Position numbers and translations under genes: made by a program. Below are positions 7,483-14,456 of a stretch of 36,777 nucleotides of DNA, in pieces. Source of the stretch: an uncultured Verrucomicrobiota bacterium (GTDB lineage Bacteria; Verrucomicrobiota; Verrucomicrobiia; Limisphaerales; UBA9464); the NCBI GenBank assembly GCA_903835555.1, contig CAILNN010000100.1:1-36777 (forward strand). Reading direction: 5' to 3'. The first letter of the stretch is position 1; each line of letters starts with the position of its first letter. The notes under the pieces are model-generated. The model saw only the letters and a list, made by a program, of their open reading frames with translations, was not told the DNA's origin and ran no database searches.

Positions 7483-8586
7483 ATGAAACCTGTGAATCGA
7501 ATTGTCCTCAGTTTTGTCATCCCGTTCTTCCTGGCGGCGGTCGCGCAAGGTGACGGCTTTGCCCCCACTGGCAGCATGACATCCCCACGCTACGCGCACA
7601 CGGCCACGCTGCTGCCCAACGGCGGGGTGCTCGTTCTGGGAGGGGTTGGAGTGGGAGGCAGAACGCTCGGCGACGCCGAGATTTACCTTCCAGCCACCGG
7701 CGCATGGACGAACGCCGCCGGGCTCGATATCGCCGCCCTCGAATCACATACGGCGACCCTTCTGGGCAACTCCAACCTGCTCGCAGTGGGTGGCTTCAAT
7801 GACAACGGCTCGCTGGCAAGCGCCCATCTTTATAATCCGTCCACCGGAGGGTGGAAGAAGACCGGCAGCCTGTTTGCATCGCGCCATCTGCATACAGCCA
7901 TCCTGCTCGGAGGCGGCAAGGTGCTCGTGGCGGGAGGCGCGGACGACTACGACGTCACGTTATCCAGCACCGAGGTCTATAATCCGGTGACCGGCTACTG
8001 GACCCGGACCGGCAGCCTTGGCGACGCCCGCTGCTCCCACACGGCCACCCTGCTGCTCAGCGGCAAAGCGCTCGTTGCCGGCGGCGAAGACTACTACAGC
8101 TCCATCGCGATTGCGGGCGCGGAACTATATGACCCGGCGACCGGCTACTGGACCCGGACCGGCAGCCTCCGCGACGCGCGCGGCAGCCACACGGCCACCC
8201 TCCTGACCAACGGCTGGGTCCTCGTCGCAGGAGGCCTCGATAAGAACCTCGCTCCGTTGGCAACTGCGGAGCTTTATGATCCCGGCTCCGGTACCTGGAC
8301 CCGCACTGGCGCGCTCGGGTTGGCCCGTTCTGATCACACGGCCACCCTCCTGCCCGGTGGCAAGGTTCTCGTGGCGGGCGGTCAGACGGCGCCGAGCACC
8401 AACGGAGACTGGTCGTTGAGCGCGGAAATCTACGATCCGGCGACCGGCTCATGGTCCAACGCGGCGAACCTGGGTGTCGGGCGCTACTCCCACACCGCTA
8501 CCCTGCTGCCCAACGGCAAGGTGCTCATCGCGGGGGGCGAAGGCGGTGCCGGCGCCCCGGGGAGCGCGGAGCTCTATACACCGTGA
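7483..8586 (+). CDS. Secreted Kelch-repeat protein, seven repeats
   Basis: The 367-residue product has a signal peptide (MKPVNRIVLSFVIPFFLAAV, then AQGDG) and seven Kelch units, each with HTATLL-x-G-K-VLVAGG and an AELYDPATG strand. Seven units fit one closed beta-propeller. It ends directly after the seventh unit (GSAELYTP) and lacks the C-terminal YRV-SP domain of its two neighbours. Kelch propellers act as binding scaffolds or, in galactose-oxidase relatives, as enzymes; no copper-ligand pattern was identified, so no activity is claimed. ATG 7483 is used for the same reason as in gene 1. The next Kelch gene follows after 81 bp without its own motif copy, so the two are probably cotranscribed. 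Confidence 0.9.
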   Translation: MKPVNRIVLSFVIPFFLAAVAQGDGFAPTGSMTSPRYAHTATLLPNGGVLVLGGVGVGGRTLGDAEIYLPATGAWTNAAGLDIAALESHTATLLGNSNLLAVGGFNDNGSLASAHLYNPSTGGWKKTGSLFASRHLHTAILLGGGKVLVAGGADDYDVTLSSTEVYNPVTGYWTRTGSLGDARCSHTATLLLSGKALVAGGEDYYSSIAIAGAELYDPATGYWTRTGSLRDARGSHTATLLTNGWVLVAGGLDKNLAPLATAELYDPGSGTWTRTGALGLARSDHTATLLPGGKVLVAGGQTAPSTNGDWSLSAEIYDPATGSWSNAANLGVGRYSHTATLLPNGKVLIAGGEGGAGAPGSAELYTP

Positions 8587-8667
8587 CAACTCCACGGCAA
8601 CGAGCCGAATTTCGCCAGCCTCCAGATGGTAGTTACCACTATTCAAACACCAAACAGATAAAGCTTA

Positions 8668-10029
8668 ATGAAATCTAAAGTTAAATCACTTGCCAAAATC
8701 AGCCGCCGCGCCACACAGGTTCTCGTGGCGGGCGGGTTGGCGGTTGCCGCGCATGGCACCGACCATTTTGCCCCCACGGGCAGCCTCATCACGGCGCGCG
8801 GATATCAAACCGCCACGCTCCTGGCGAGCGGCAAAGTCCTCGTCGTGGGAGGCGAGGATATCCACACCGTCACGTTTGAGGACGCGGAATTGTATGATCC
8901 GGTCACCGGCTACTGGACACCGACCGGCAGCCTCGATGAAGGCCGGAGTGGCCATTCGGCGACCCTCCTGCCCAACGGCAAGGTGCTGGTCGCGGGGGGG
9001 AATCATTGGGTCTTTGGGGTGCTCGACAGTGCGGAAGTTTATGATCCGAGCACCGGCGAATGGTCCACGACCGAAGCGCTCGATGACGGGCGCACTTATC
9101 ACACGGCCACCCTCCTTCCCAATGGCAAGGTGCTCGTCGCGGGGGGAGACAACACCTTCAGCACATTCAGCAGCTCGCTACTATATGATCCGGACGCGGG
9201 CACCTGGTCCTCAACGGGCGATCTCAACGTCCCGCGCGACGCTCACACCGCCACCCTGCTGCCCAACGGAAGAGTGATCGTGGTGGGCGGATTCGATGAG
9301 CAATTCGTACCCATGGCAAGCGCGGAACTCTATGATCCCGCTAGGGGCGAATGGTCTCCGACCGGCAGCCTAGGCACTGCGCGCCAGGGACACACGGCCA
9401 CATTGCTGCCCAATGGAAATGTACTTGTCGCCGGTGGCCAGAATCCCGACGGTGTGAGTTTAGCCAGCGCGGAACTATACGATTCGGCCACCGGCAAATG
9501 GTCCCCCACCGGCAGCTTGGCCGGCGAACGGGCGGGTCATACGGATGCGTTGCTTCACGACGGCCGGGTCTTTGTTGCGGGTGGTTCGGACACCCAGTCC
9601 CTTCCCGTGGCGTTCGCGGAGGTGTATGATCCGGTCACCGGACAATGGTCGTCGTCCGGCCCCCTCTATTACGTCCGCATTAATCACAGCGCCACGCTCC
9701 TGCCCGATGGCCAAGTGCTCCTGGCGGGCGGCGTGGGCGATAATGAATTCATCCTGGCGAGCTCGGAGCTGTACAATCCCGTAACTACCATCCTGAACCC
9801 GATCGTCAACCCGTTTCGATCGGGAGACGGATCAGTCCTATTTGGCTTCAGCAGCCCGAGCGGACCAAGCTACAGTGTATTGGCCAGCACCAACTCCTCC
9901 TCCCCCCTGAGATATTGGAAAAACCTCGGCCCGGCCACTCAAACGCCACCTGGCTCCGGCCAGTTCCAGTTCACCGATCATTTCGCGCAGGATCATCCTC
10001 AGCGCTTCTACCGAGTGACCTCGCCCTAA
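8668..10029 (+). CDS. Secreted Kelch-repeat protein, seven repeats plus C-terminal domain
   Basis: The 453-residue product starts MKSKVKSLAKISRRATQVLV, with a hydrophobic signal segment ending near AHGTD. Seven Kelch units follow (first QTATLLASGKVLVVGG, last HSATLLPDGQVLLAGG). From about residue 370 comes the C-terminal domain (NPFRSGDGSVLFGFSSPSGP ... PGSGQFQFTDH ... RFYRVTSP), closely matching that of Kelch gene 1. This is the most complete member of the trio. The domain may mediate surface attachment or export, but that is a guess from its recurrence at C-termini. It lies 81 bp after Kelch gene 2 with no separate promoter-like motif. Confidence 0.9.
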   Translation: MKSKVKSLAKISRRATQVLVAGGLAVAAHGTDHFAPTGSLITARGYQTATLLASGKVLVVGGEDIHTVTFEDAELYDPVTGYWTPTGSLDEGRSGHSATLLPNGKVLVAGGNHWVFGVLDSAEVYDPSTGEWSTTEALDDGRTYHTATLLPNGKVLVAGGDNTFSTFSSSLLYDPDAGTWSSTGDLNVPRDAHTATLLPNGRVIVVGGFDEQFVPMASAELYDPARGEWSPTGSLGTARQGHTATLLPNGNVLVAGGQNPDGVSLASAELYDSATGKWSPTGSLAGERAGHTDALLHDGRVFVAGGSDTQSLPVAFAEVYDPVTGQWSSSGPLYYVRINHSATLLPDGQVLLAGGVGDNEFILASSELYNPVTTILNPIVNPFRSGDGSVLFGFSSPSGPSYSVLASTNSSSPLRYWKNLGPATQTPPGSGQFQFTDHFAQDHPQRFYRVTSP

Positions 10030-10065
10030 GGAAACGATGCCTCCCGCGCAACGAACTCAGCCATT

Positions 10066-10311
10066 ATGGCATCGAATCCTGAAACCGTCGCCAAGCGTCT
10101 ACGCGTCAGGGCAATCTTGTTGGCCCTGGTAGCAGTTCTCCTTTTCGTCCTTGCCTACGACGAACACCGAATCGGCGAGCGCCCGAACTCCGCCATCGCG
10201 CAGGGGGTTGTCTTTCTTTCGCTCAGTGTTGTATTCCTTAGCGCGGCACACATGCGCAGGCGCAGAGCGGACCAATCCGGCGATGGGAACGCTCCGCCGG
10301 AATCCAAATGA
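10066..10311 (+). CDS. Small membrane protein, two transmembrane segments
   Basis: An 81-residue product with two hydrophobic segments (AILLALVAVLLFVLAY at about 15-30 and IAQGVVFLSLSVVFLSAAHM at about 44-62) and a basic then polar tail (RRRRADQSGDGNAPPE). This is the hairpin membrane topology of many small uncharacterised proteins. It follows the third Kelch gene by 36 bp on the same strand and may be the last gene of that transcript. The family is not recognised and no function is proposed. Confidence 0.6.
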   Translation: MASNPETVAKRLRVRAILLALVAVLLFVLAYDEHRIGERPNSAIAQGVVFLSLSVVFLSAAHMRRRRADQSGDGNAPPESK

Positions 10312-10952
10312 ACGATGGGCGTATCTGGCTGGGACCCGCCCAAAATCGCGAAATGCGATTTTCGGGGATCGAGGGATCGAAGGTATCAGCGTAGGAGACT
10401 GCTATCCAAAATGTTACACGTGGAGCCAGCGGTCGGGACTGAACCTGAAGATTAATGGTAACTCCCTGCAAATTAGGCGGGTGCAAATTCGCCCATAAGA
10501 AGGTTCCTCCACTGCTTTGGCCTGCGGTTCCATACTCCCGAACTACGCGAGCTAACACGTTGACTGACACCAGGGAAAGGGAAGTTTTCTCGATAGCCGA
10601 AACCTGCCGGTAAAGCGCAGTCCGAAGCCGAAAATGACGAGACCTAGCCCAATCCCCTGCCAGGGAGCAATCCCAGCCAAAGGTCTCCTTCACTGCGTTG
10701 CACACCCCGCAACTTTGGCCCCTCGAATGAACCAATCTTGGGTAAACAGTCAGTCAGAAGGCCTCGAACTAGGTTGGGGTGGGAAGCATCTCCGGCTGGG
10801 GGACCAGCCCAAAATTCTTTTGCGCTTGACGTGCACATCTGCGTAAGTGCCTGATAGGTAATAGAGTCGGTGAAAAGAATCAGACCCTCGATTCTCGAGT
10901 GGCTGAAAACAGGGCCTAAGAACAGTTGAAGTCAGATCGATAATACCGTTCA
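10312..10952. other. Gene-free region carrying a degenerate integrase-linked repeat
   Basis: These 641 bases hold no supported gene. They contain copy A of the tRNA-end-like repeat (10421-10571). Two short similar stretches flank it (GGCTGGGACCCGCCCAAAAT near 10328 and a related GGCTGGG...CCAGCCCAAAAT near 10795), suggesting an older duplication. The remaining frames look like chance. Confidence 0.55.
10421..10571 (-). repeat. tRNA-end-like integrase-associated repeat, copy A (diverged)
   Basis: Starting at TGGAGCCAGCGGTCGGGACT, this matches copies at 33515 and 36478 through the blocks CCCTGCAAATTAGGCGGGTG, CCTCCACTGCTTTGGCC and CCATACTCC, and on to TGACTGACACC. It is more diverged than those two and lacks the integrase C-terminal codons that follow them. 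Read on the minus strand, its end resembles the 3' end of a tRNA (acceptor strand plus CCA). Confidence 0.75.
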
Positions 10953-11432
10953 ATGTCATCCATGCCAGACGCGCCCTCTTTGGTTGAAAGGCAGATCGCC
11001 GAGTTTATAGACCGGTTCGAACCGAAAGCAGCGAGGATTATTCGCCAATGCCGCCAAGAGTTGCGCAGGTTGCTGCCCACCGCGACGGAGCTCATCTATG
11101 ACAACTATAACTTCTTTGTCATCGGCTATTGCAGTTCAGCCATGCCTTCCAGCTGTGTCGTCTCGCTCGCGGCTGCGGCCAATGGCGTTGGGCTTTCTTT
11201 CTATCACGGCGCGACGCTAAGTGACCCATCGCATTTGCTTCAGGGGGCCGGCAAGCAAAATCGGTTCATTAGGCTGCCGTCGGTGGAAGCGTTGAAGGTG
11301 CCCGGAGTGCTTGCGCTGATTCAGCAGGCGGTCGAGTGTGCCCCGTTGCCATTGCCGAGTGCAGGCGGCGGAAAGACCATCATCCAGTCGGTTTCGACGA
11401 AACAGAAACCGCGTCGCAAGGCGAACAATTAA
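10953..11432 (+). CDS. DUF1801 domain protein (YdhG-like)
   Basis: The 159-residue protein has the DUF1801 pattern: IAEFIDRFEPKAARIIRQCR, LRRLLPTATELIYDNYNFFV, then CVVSLAAAANGVGLSFYHGA and LQGAGKQNRFIRLPSVEALK. The C-terminal tail is lysine/arginine rich (TKQKPRRKANN). DUF1801 proteins are small cytoplasmic iron-chaperone-fold proteins of uncertain role. It stands alone on the plus strand between a repeat-bearing gap and a convergent decayed peptidase gene, so the surroundings give no further hint. Confidence 0.8.
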   Translation: MSSMPDAPSLVERQIAEFIDRFEPKAARIIRQCRQELRRLLPTATELIYDNYNFFVIGYCSSAMPSSCVVSLAAAANGVGLSFYHGATLSDPSHLLQGAGKQNRFIRLPSVEALKVPGVLALIQQAVECAPLPLPSAGGGKTIIQSVSTKQKPRRKANN

Positions 11433-11518
11433 ATTCAAACGGCGATCGCCGTGGATATCATTGATACGCCAATGCACAAGCCGGAGTCTCATGATTTCTT
11501 AAAGGGCCTTCACCCCAT

Positions 11519-12210
11519 TCACCGTCTCGGGACCGCCGTCCGCATCTTTTCCTGATTGGTGGCAGCATTTAGGAAATAGGCGCGGGTGAGGTCGTTGAGC
11601 TCAGGAGTGAACGATTGGTCCTGGATGCGCAGTAGAGCGGTCGCCAACTTGTTAATGGCGTTAACCTTGCGAGGTTGCGAGGAATGGCCACCGGGGTCGG
11701 TAACCGTCAGTTCGAAGTCGGCATAGGTTTTCTCCGCACCCCGCCAAGTGAAATATTCGGGCAAGCCCGTCTGCTCGTTCAACACCCCGCCGCCAACGTC
11801 AATGTTGAGCACTAGGTCAGCATCTGCCAGCTTGTCCGCGATGATGGCGCTGGTCTTCATCGTCGTCTCCTCATCGCCCGAGAACTCCAAAACCACATCG
11901 CGGCGCGGTTGATAGCCTTCGCGTTTTAGCTCGATGAGGGAAGCGATGGCGATTGTGCCATCCAATTTCATGTCGATATCTCCTCTTCAGCCCATCCGCC
12001 AGCAACCAGGGCGGCCTTATAGAGCGCTGCAACTTCCAGTGTTTTGTTGCCGGGCCCGCGCACCGAGCGCAAAGCGATGGCCTTCCTTGCCAAATCGAGC
12101 GACTGAGCCTCCGCCTGCGGGTGGTTTACGATTGCCGCCTGTCCGACTGCCATGATGGTTGCGGACATCACGGCTACTGCTTTTCGGCTGACCACAATCT
12201 GTTTGCGCAT
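11519..12210 (-). pseudogene. M20-family metallopeptidase remnant
   Basis: Two pieces in different frames form a broken M20 peptidase. The N-terminal piece (12210-11968) has a signal-like start (RKAVAVMSATIMAVGQAAI) and SLDLARKAIALRSVRGPGNK. The second (11971-11519) begins MKLDGTIAIASLIELKREGY and continues FSGDEETTMKTS and DPGGHSSQPRKVNAINKLAT. The segment between them, which should carry the first metal ligands (HxD), is deleted, with a frame change at the ATGA join. The C-terminal third is also missing. A normal member is about 450-500 residues. The metal site cannot form, so it should be inactive. Confidence 0.8.
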
Positions 12211-12281
12211 CTTGCCGGAAGGCTAAACCGCCGATTTTTTCAAGGGAATAACCATTTTGCCTGGGATCGTGGGAGTACGGG

Positions 12282-13523
12282 TCACTTCTTCACAAGGTGA
12301 TATTCCGAGAATTCCAGGAACTTCTGCCAATCGAACATCTCGATGGAATGGCCGCCTGGGCGGTTGTGATAGCCGACGTCTGACTGGATGATGGCTTCGC
12401 CAACTGGAGGTGAGGTTTCCGATGTTAACCCCTTCTTCCCCAGCAGGCGGTACACCTCGCTGGCGTAGTAGGCCCCGAGATATTCGCCGCGCGGGTCGGC
12501 CCAAGTGTCGTCCACGCCGCTGTGGACGTAGACGGGGCGCGGGGCGATGCAGGCGAGTAACATATGCTGGTCCACCGGGAGATCGTCCTCGTTGCGAACA
12601 AATTTCCACGCGTTGCGACAAAGCCAGTAGGGAAAGCGCGTGACCATTTTTTCCATGTTTTCGCCGTAGTTGCGTTTCCAGAGTGCCGCTCCCGCGCAGC
12701 CCGACTGCGCCGAGATAGCCAGGGCAAAACGTTGGTCTTGAGCGGCAGTCCAGAGGGTCGTCTTCCCCATTTTGGAATGTCCCATGATGGCGACGCGTTT
12801 GGCGTCGATGTCATGGTCGGTTTCGAGATAGTCCATGGCGCGCGATGCGCTCCACGCAATGGCCGAGATGCAGCCCCATTCATTCGCCTTGGGAAAGCTT
12901 TGATTGGTGCGGTAAAAGAGAGGATGGATTCCCGATTGAAACTCGACCTCGTTGTGCCGGACCAAGGCACCCTGAGACACGACGACATAACCGAAGCCCC
13001 TTTGGAGGATATCCCCGAGCGGGATTCCGTTACGGAGGAATCCGGGTTTCTCTGGATGGGCATCGTGACCGTCATCCTTGGTATTGGCAAAGCTGAGTTG
13101 CAGGATCGCTGGAGCGGGCTTGGCAGCGCCGTTGGGGGTGAACACGAGGATGGTCATGTCCGCCGAGCCCTTGGCGTTCATGAATTTGATCTTTACGTCC
13201 TTGCGGGTGGCCTTCCCGCCCATGAAGGCAGGGTCGGTTTTCAACACCTCAAACCTGGTTTCGATCGGGGCCTCGGGCGACGGGACAATTCCGTAAATCA
13301 GGTTGCCGAACAGCGCCATGATCTGCGGACGGCGGATTTGGAACCAGTCCTCCGCAGTTGTGACGAGTCTGCCCTCCGAAGTGACGAGGACCGGCGGGAG
13401 GTCGTAGGGAGGCACCATGGCCTCGTCCAGGACTACATCCTTATCGTGATACTTACCGTCTTCAGCCAAAGACGTAGCCAGGGTTGCCAGGCAGAGCAGA
13501 CCGGTGGCGATGAGCTTCTTCAT
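12282..13523 (-). CDS. Secreted alpha/beta-hydrolase esterase, CE15/acetylxylan-esterase-like
   Basis: From ATG 13523 the 413-residue protein begins MKKLIATGLLCLATLATSLA, a signal peptide. The nucleophile elbow GHSKMGK places the serine at residue 250, followed by QRFALAISAQSGCAGAAL. A likely catalytic histidine is H392 in RPGGHSIEM, near the C-terminus (DWQKFLEFSEYHL). The pattern resembles the glucuronoyl-esterase/CE15-related hydrolases that Verrucomicrobiota use on plant cell wall glucuronoxylan, but could be another polysaccharide esterase. The reading frame continues upstream to 13916 without a stop, through a stump of an acyltransferase, so automated annotation may report a 544-residue fusion. 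The signal peptide argues for the shorter protein. Confidence 0.8.
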   Translation of the reverse strand: MKKLIATGLLCLATLATSLAEDGKYHDKDVVLDEAMVPPYDLPPVLVTSEGRLVTTAEDWFQIRRPQIMALFGNLIYGIVPSPEAPIETRFEVLKTDPAFMGGKATRKDVKIKFMNAKGSADMTILVFTPNGAAKPAPAILQLSFANTKDDGHDAHPEKPGFLRNGIPLGDILQRGFGYVVVSQGALVRHNEVEFQSGIHPLFYRTNQSFPKANEWGCISAIAWSASRAMDYLETDHDIDAKRVAIMGHSKMGKTTLWTAAQDQRFALAISAQSGCAGAALWKRNYGENMEKMVTRFPYWLCRNAWKFVRNEDDLPVDQHMLLACIAPRPVYVHSGVDDTWADPRGEYLGAYYASEVYRLLGKKGLTSETSPPVGEAIIQSDVGYHNRPGGHSIEMFDWQKFLEFSEYHLVKK

Positions 13524-13555
13524 GAAATATCCGGAACAGATTAGCAGGGGCACGC

Positions 13556-13832
13556 GCCGGAAGCGATGCCAAATTAAGGCTTTCAGTCCCTTCTGTCGCC
13601 ATAGCATGGCAGTGAAGAAGCCGCTCACCAACATGAACAACTGCATGCGGAAACCGTGGACAAAAGCCTGGAAGATATAGGCGACTTTGCTCTGGCTGAC
13701 TTCCTGCACCGTCCAGGGAAATCCCAAGGCAAAGGAGAGGGCGACGTGGTACGCGATGCCGAGCAGCATGGCAGCGGCCCGGAGGGCGTCGAGGTCATGT
13801 CGACGTTCGTTGGGTGCCTGAGGGGTTCTCAT
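13556..13832 (-). pseudogene. Acyltransferase 3 (OpgC-like) N-terminal stump
   Basis: From ATG 13832 this reads MRTPQAPNERRHDLDALRAA, then GIAYHVALSFALGFPWTVQE, FVHGFRMQLFMLVSGFFTAM and HRFRRV. That is the first roughly 90 residues of an acyltransferase-3 membrane enzyme, including the RxxxLDxLR opening and the catalytic-type HV histidine. Such proteins are normally 350-400 residues with ten membrane helices. After FRRV the homology stops and the frame runs straight into the esterase gene. This is a deletion or insertion scar. Confidence 0.75.
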
Positions 13833-14336
13833 CTTCAAACGAGCGATTTCATAATCATGTGAACAGTTTGCCACGGATTTCCCAAGTCGATAACAAAGGT
13901 CCTGGCGAATCGGCACCCGAATGCACGAGAAGAATGGTTTCTAGACGGGATTCGTCAATCCATAAGTTCTGGAAGGCCACGGAGCCGATAGCCTGGTTCG
14001 TGGGGAACGAACACGCTCGTAGAGTGGCATGCAATCCGCCAATCTCCACACGCCGCCTCCTGAAACTTTTTGAATAAACAGCTTGGGGAAAGCGAGGCCC
14101 AAACCCAACATGGAGTTTCGAGAGTTTTCCATGAAACAGAGGATTCAAGCTCTCTCCGGCGGATGGTCTCCGCTTGTCGCCCTGCTCATCGGCTTGTTCC
14201 TGCACGGGTGGTCACTGACATCTTGAAGACTTCGGAGCACGAATGAAGGGAAAACCTCACCTTTAGGCCCAGCGGGACATAGCCAGGGCAACCTGTTCAA
14301 AGTTGCTGATGCGCCATTTGCCGTCCCCGACCAAGG
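13833..14336. other. Gene-free region
   Basis: No gene could be supported in these 504 bases. Short frames on both strands have no family features or ribosome sites. The region separates the decayed acyltransferase from the orphan prepilin start. Confidence 0.5.
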
Positions 14337-14429
14337 ATGCACGGCGTTGGTGGGCTGCAGCCTGCTCCGGACTCTCCCGGTGGGTTCACCCTCATCGAAC
14401 TGCTGGTCGTCATTGCCATTATCCAGTGA
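14337..14429 (+). pseudogene. Orphan prepilin N-terminal cleavage/methylation motif
   Basis: A 30-codon frame encodes GGFTLIELLVVIAIIQ followed at once by TGA. GFTLIELLVVIAII is the class III signal motif of type IV pilin-like and DUF1559 proteins, cut after the glycine by prepilin peptidase. Such proteins continue for 150-350 residues; nothing pilin-like follows here. The upstream part (MHGVGGLQPAPDSP) is short and has no ribosome site. This is best read as a gene fragment. Confidence 0.65.
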
Positions 14430-14456
14430 ACAACAAAGTCGCGTAAAAAACGCGTT

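Noticed and set aside
12564..13544. A 326-codon plus-strand frame
   Set aside because: It is antisense to the esterase gene, whose signal peptide and catalytic motifs are clear; the plus frame has no recognisable features.
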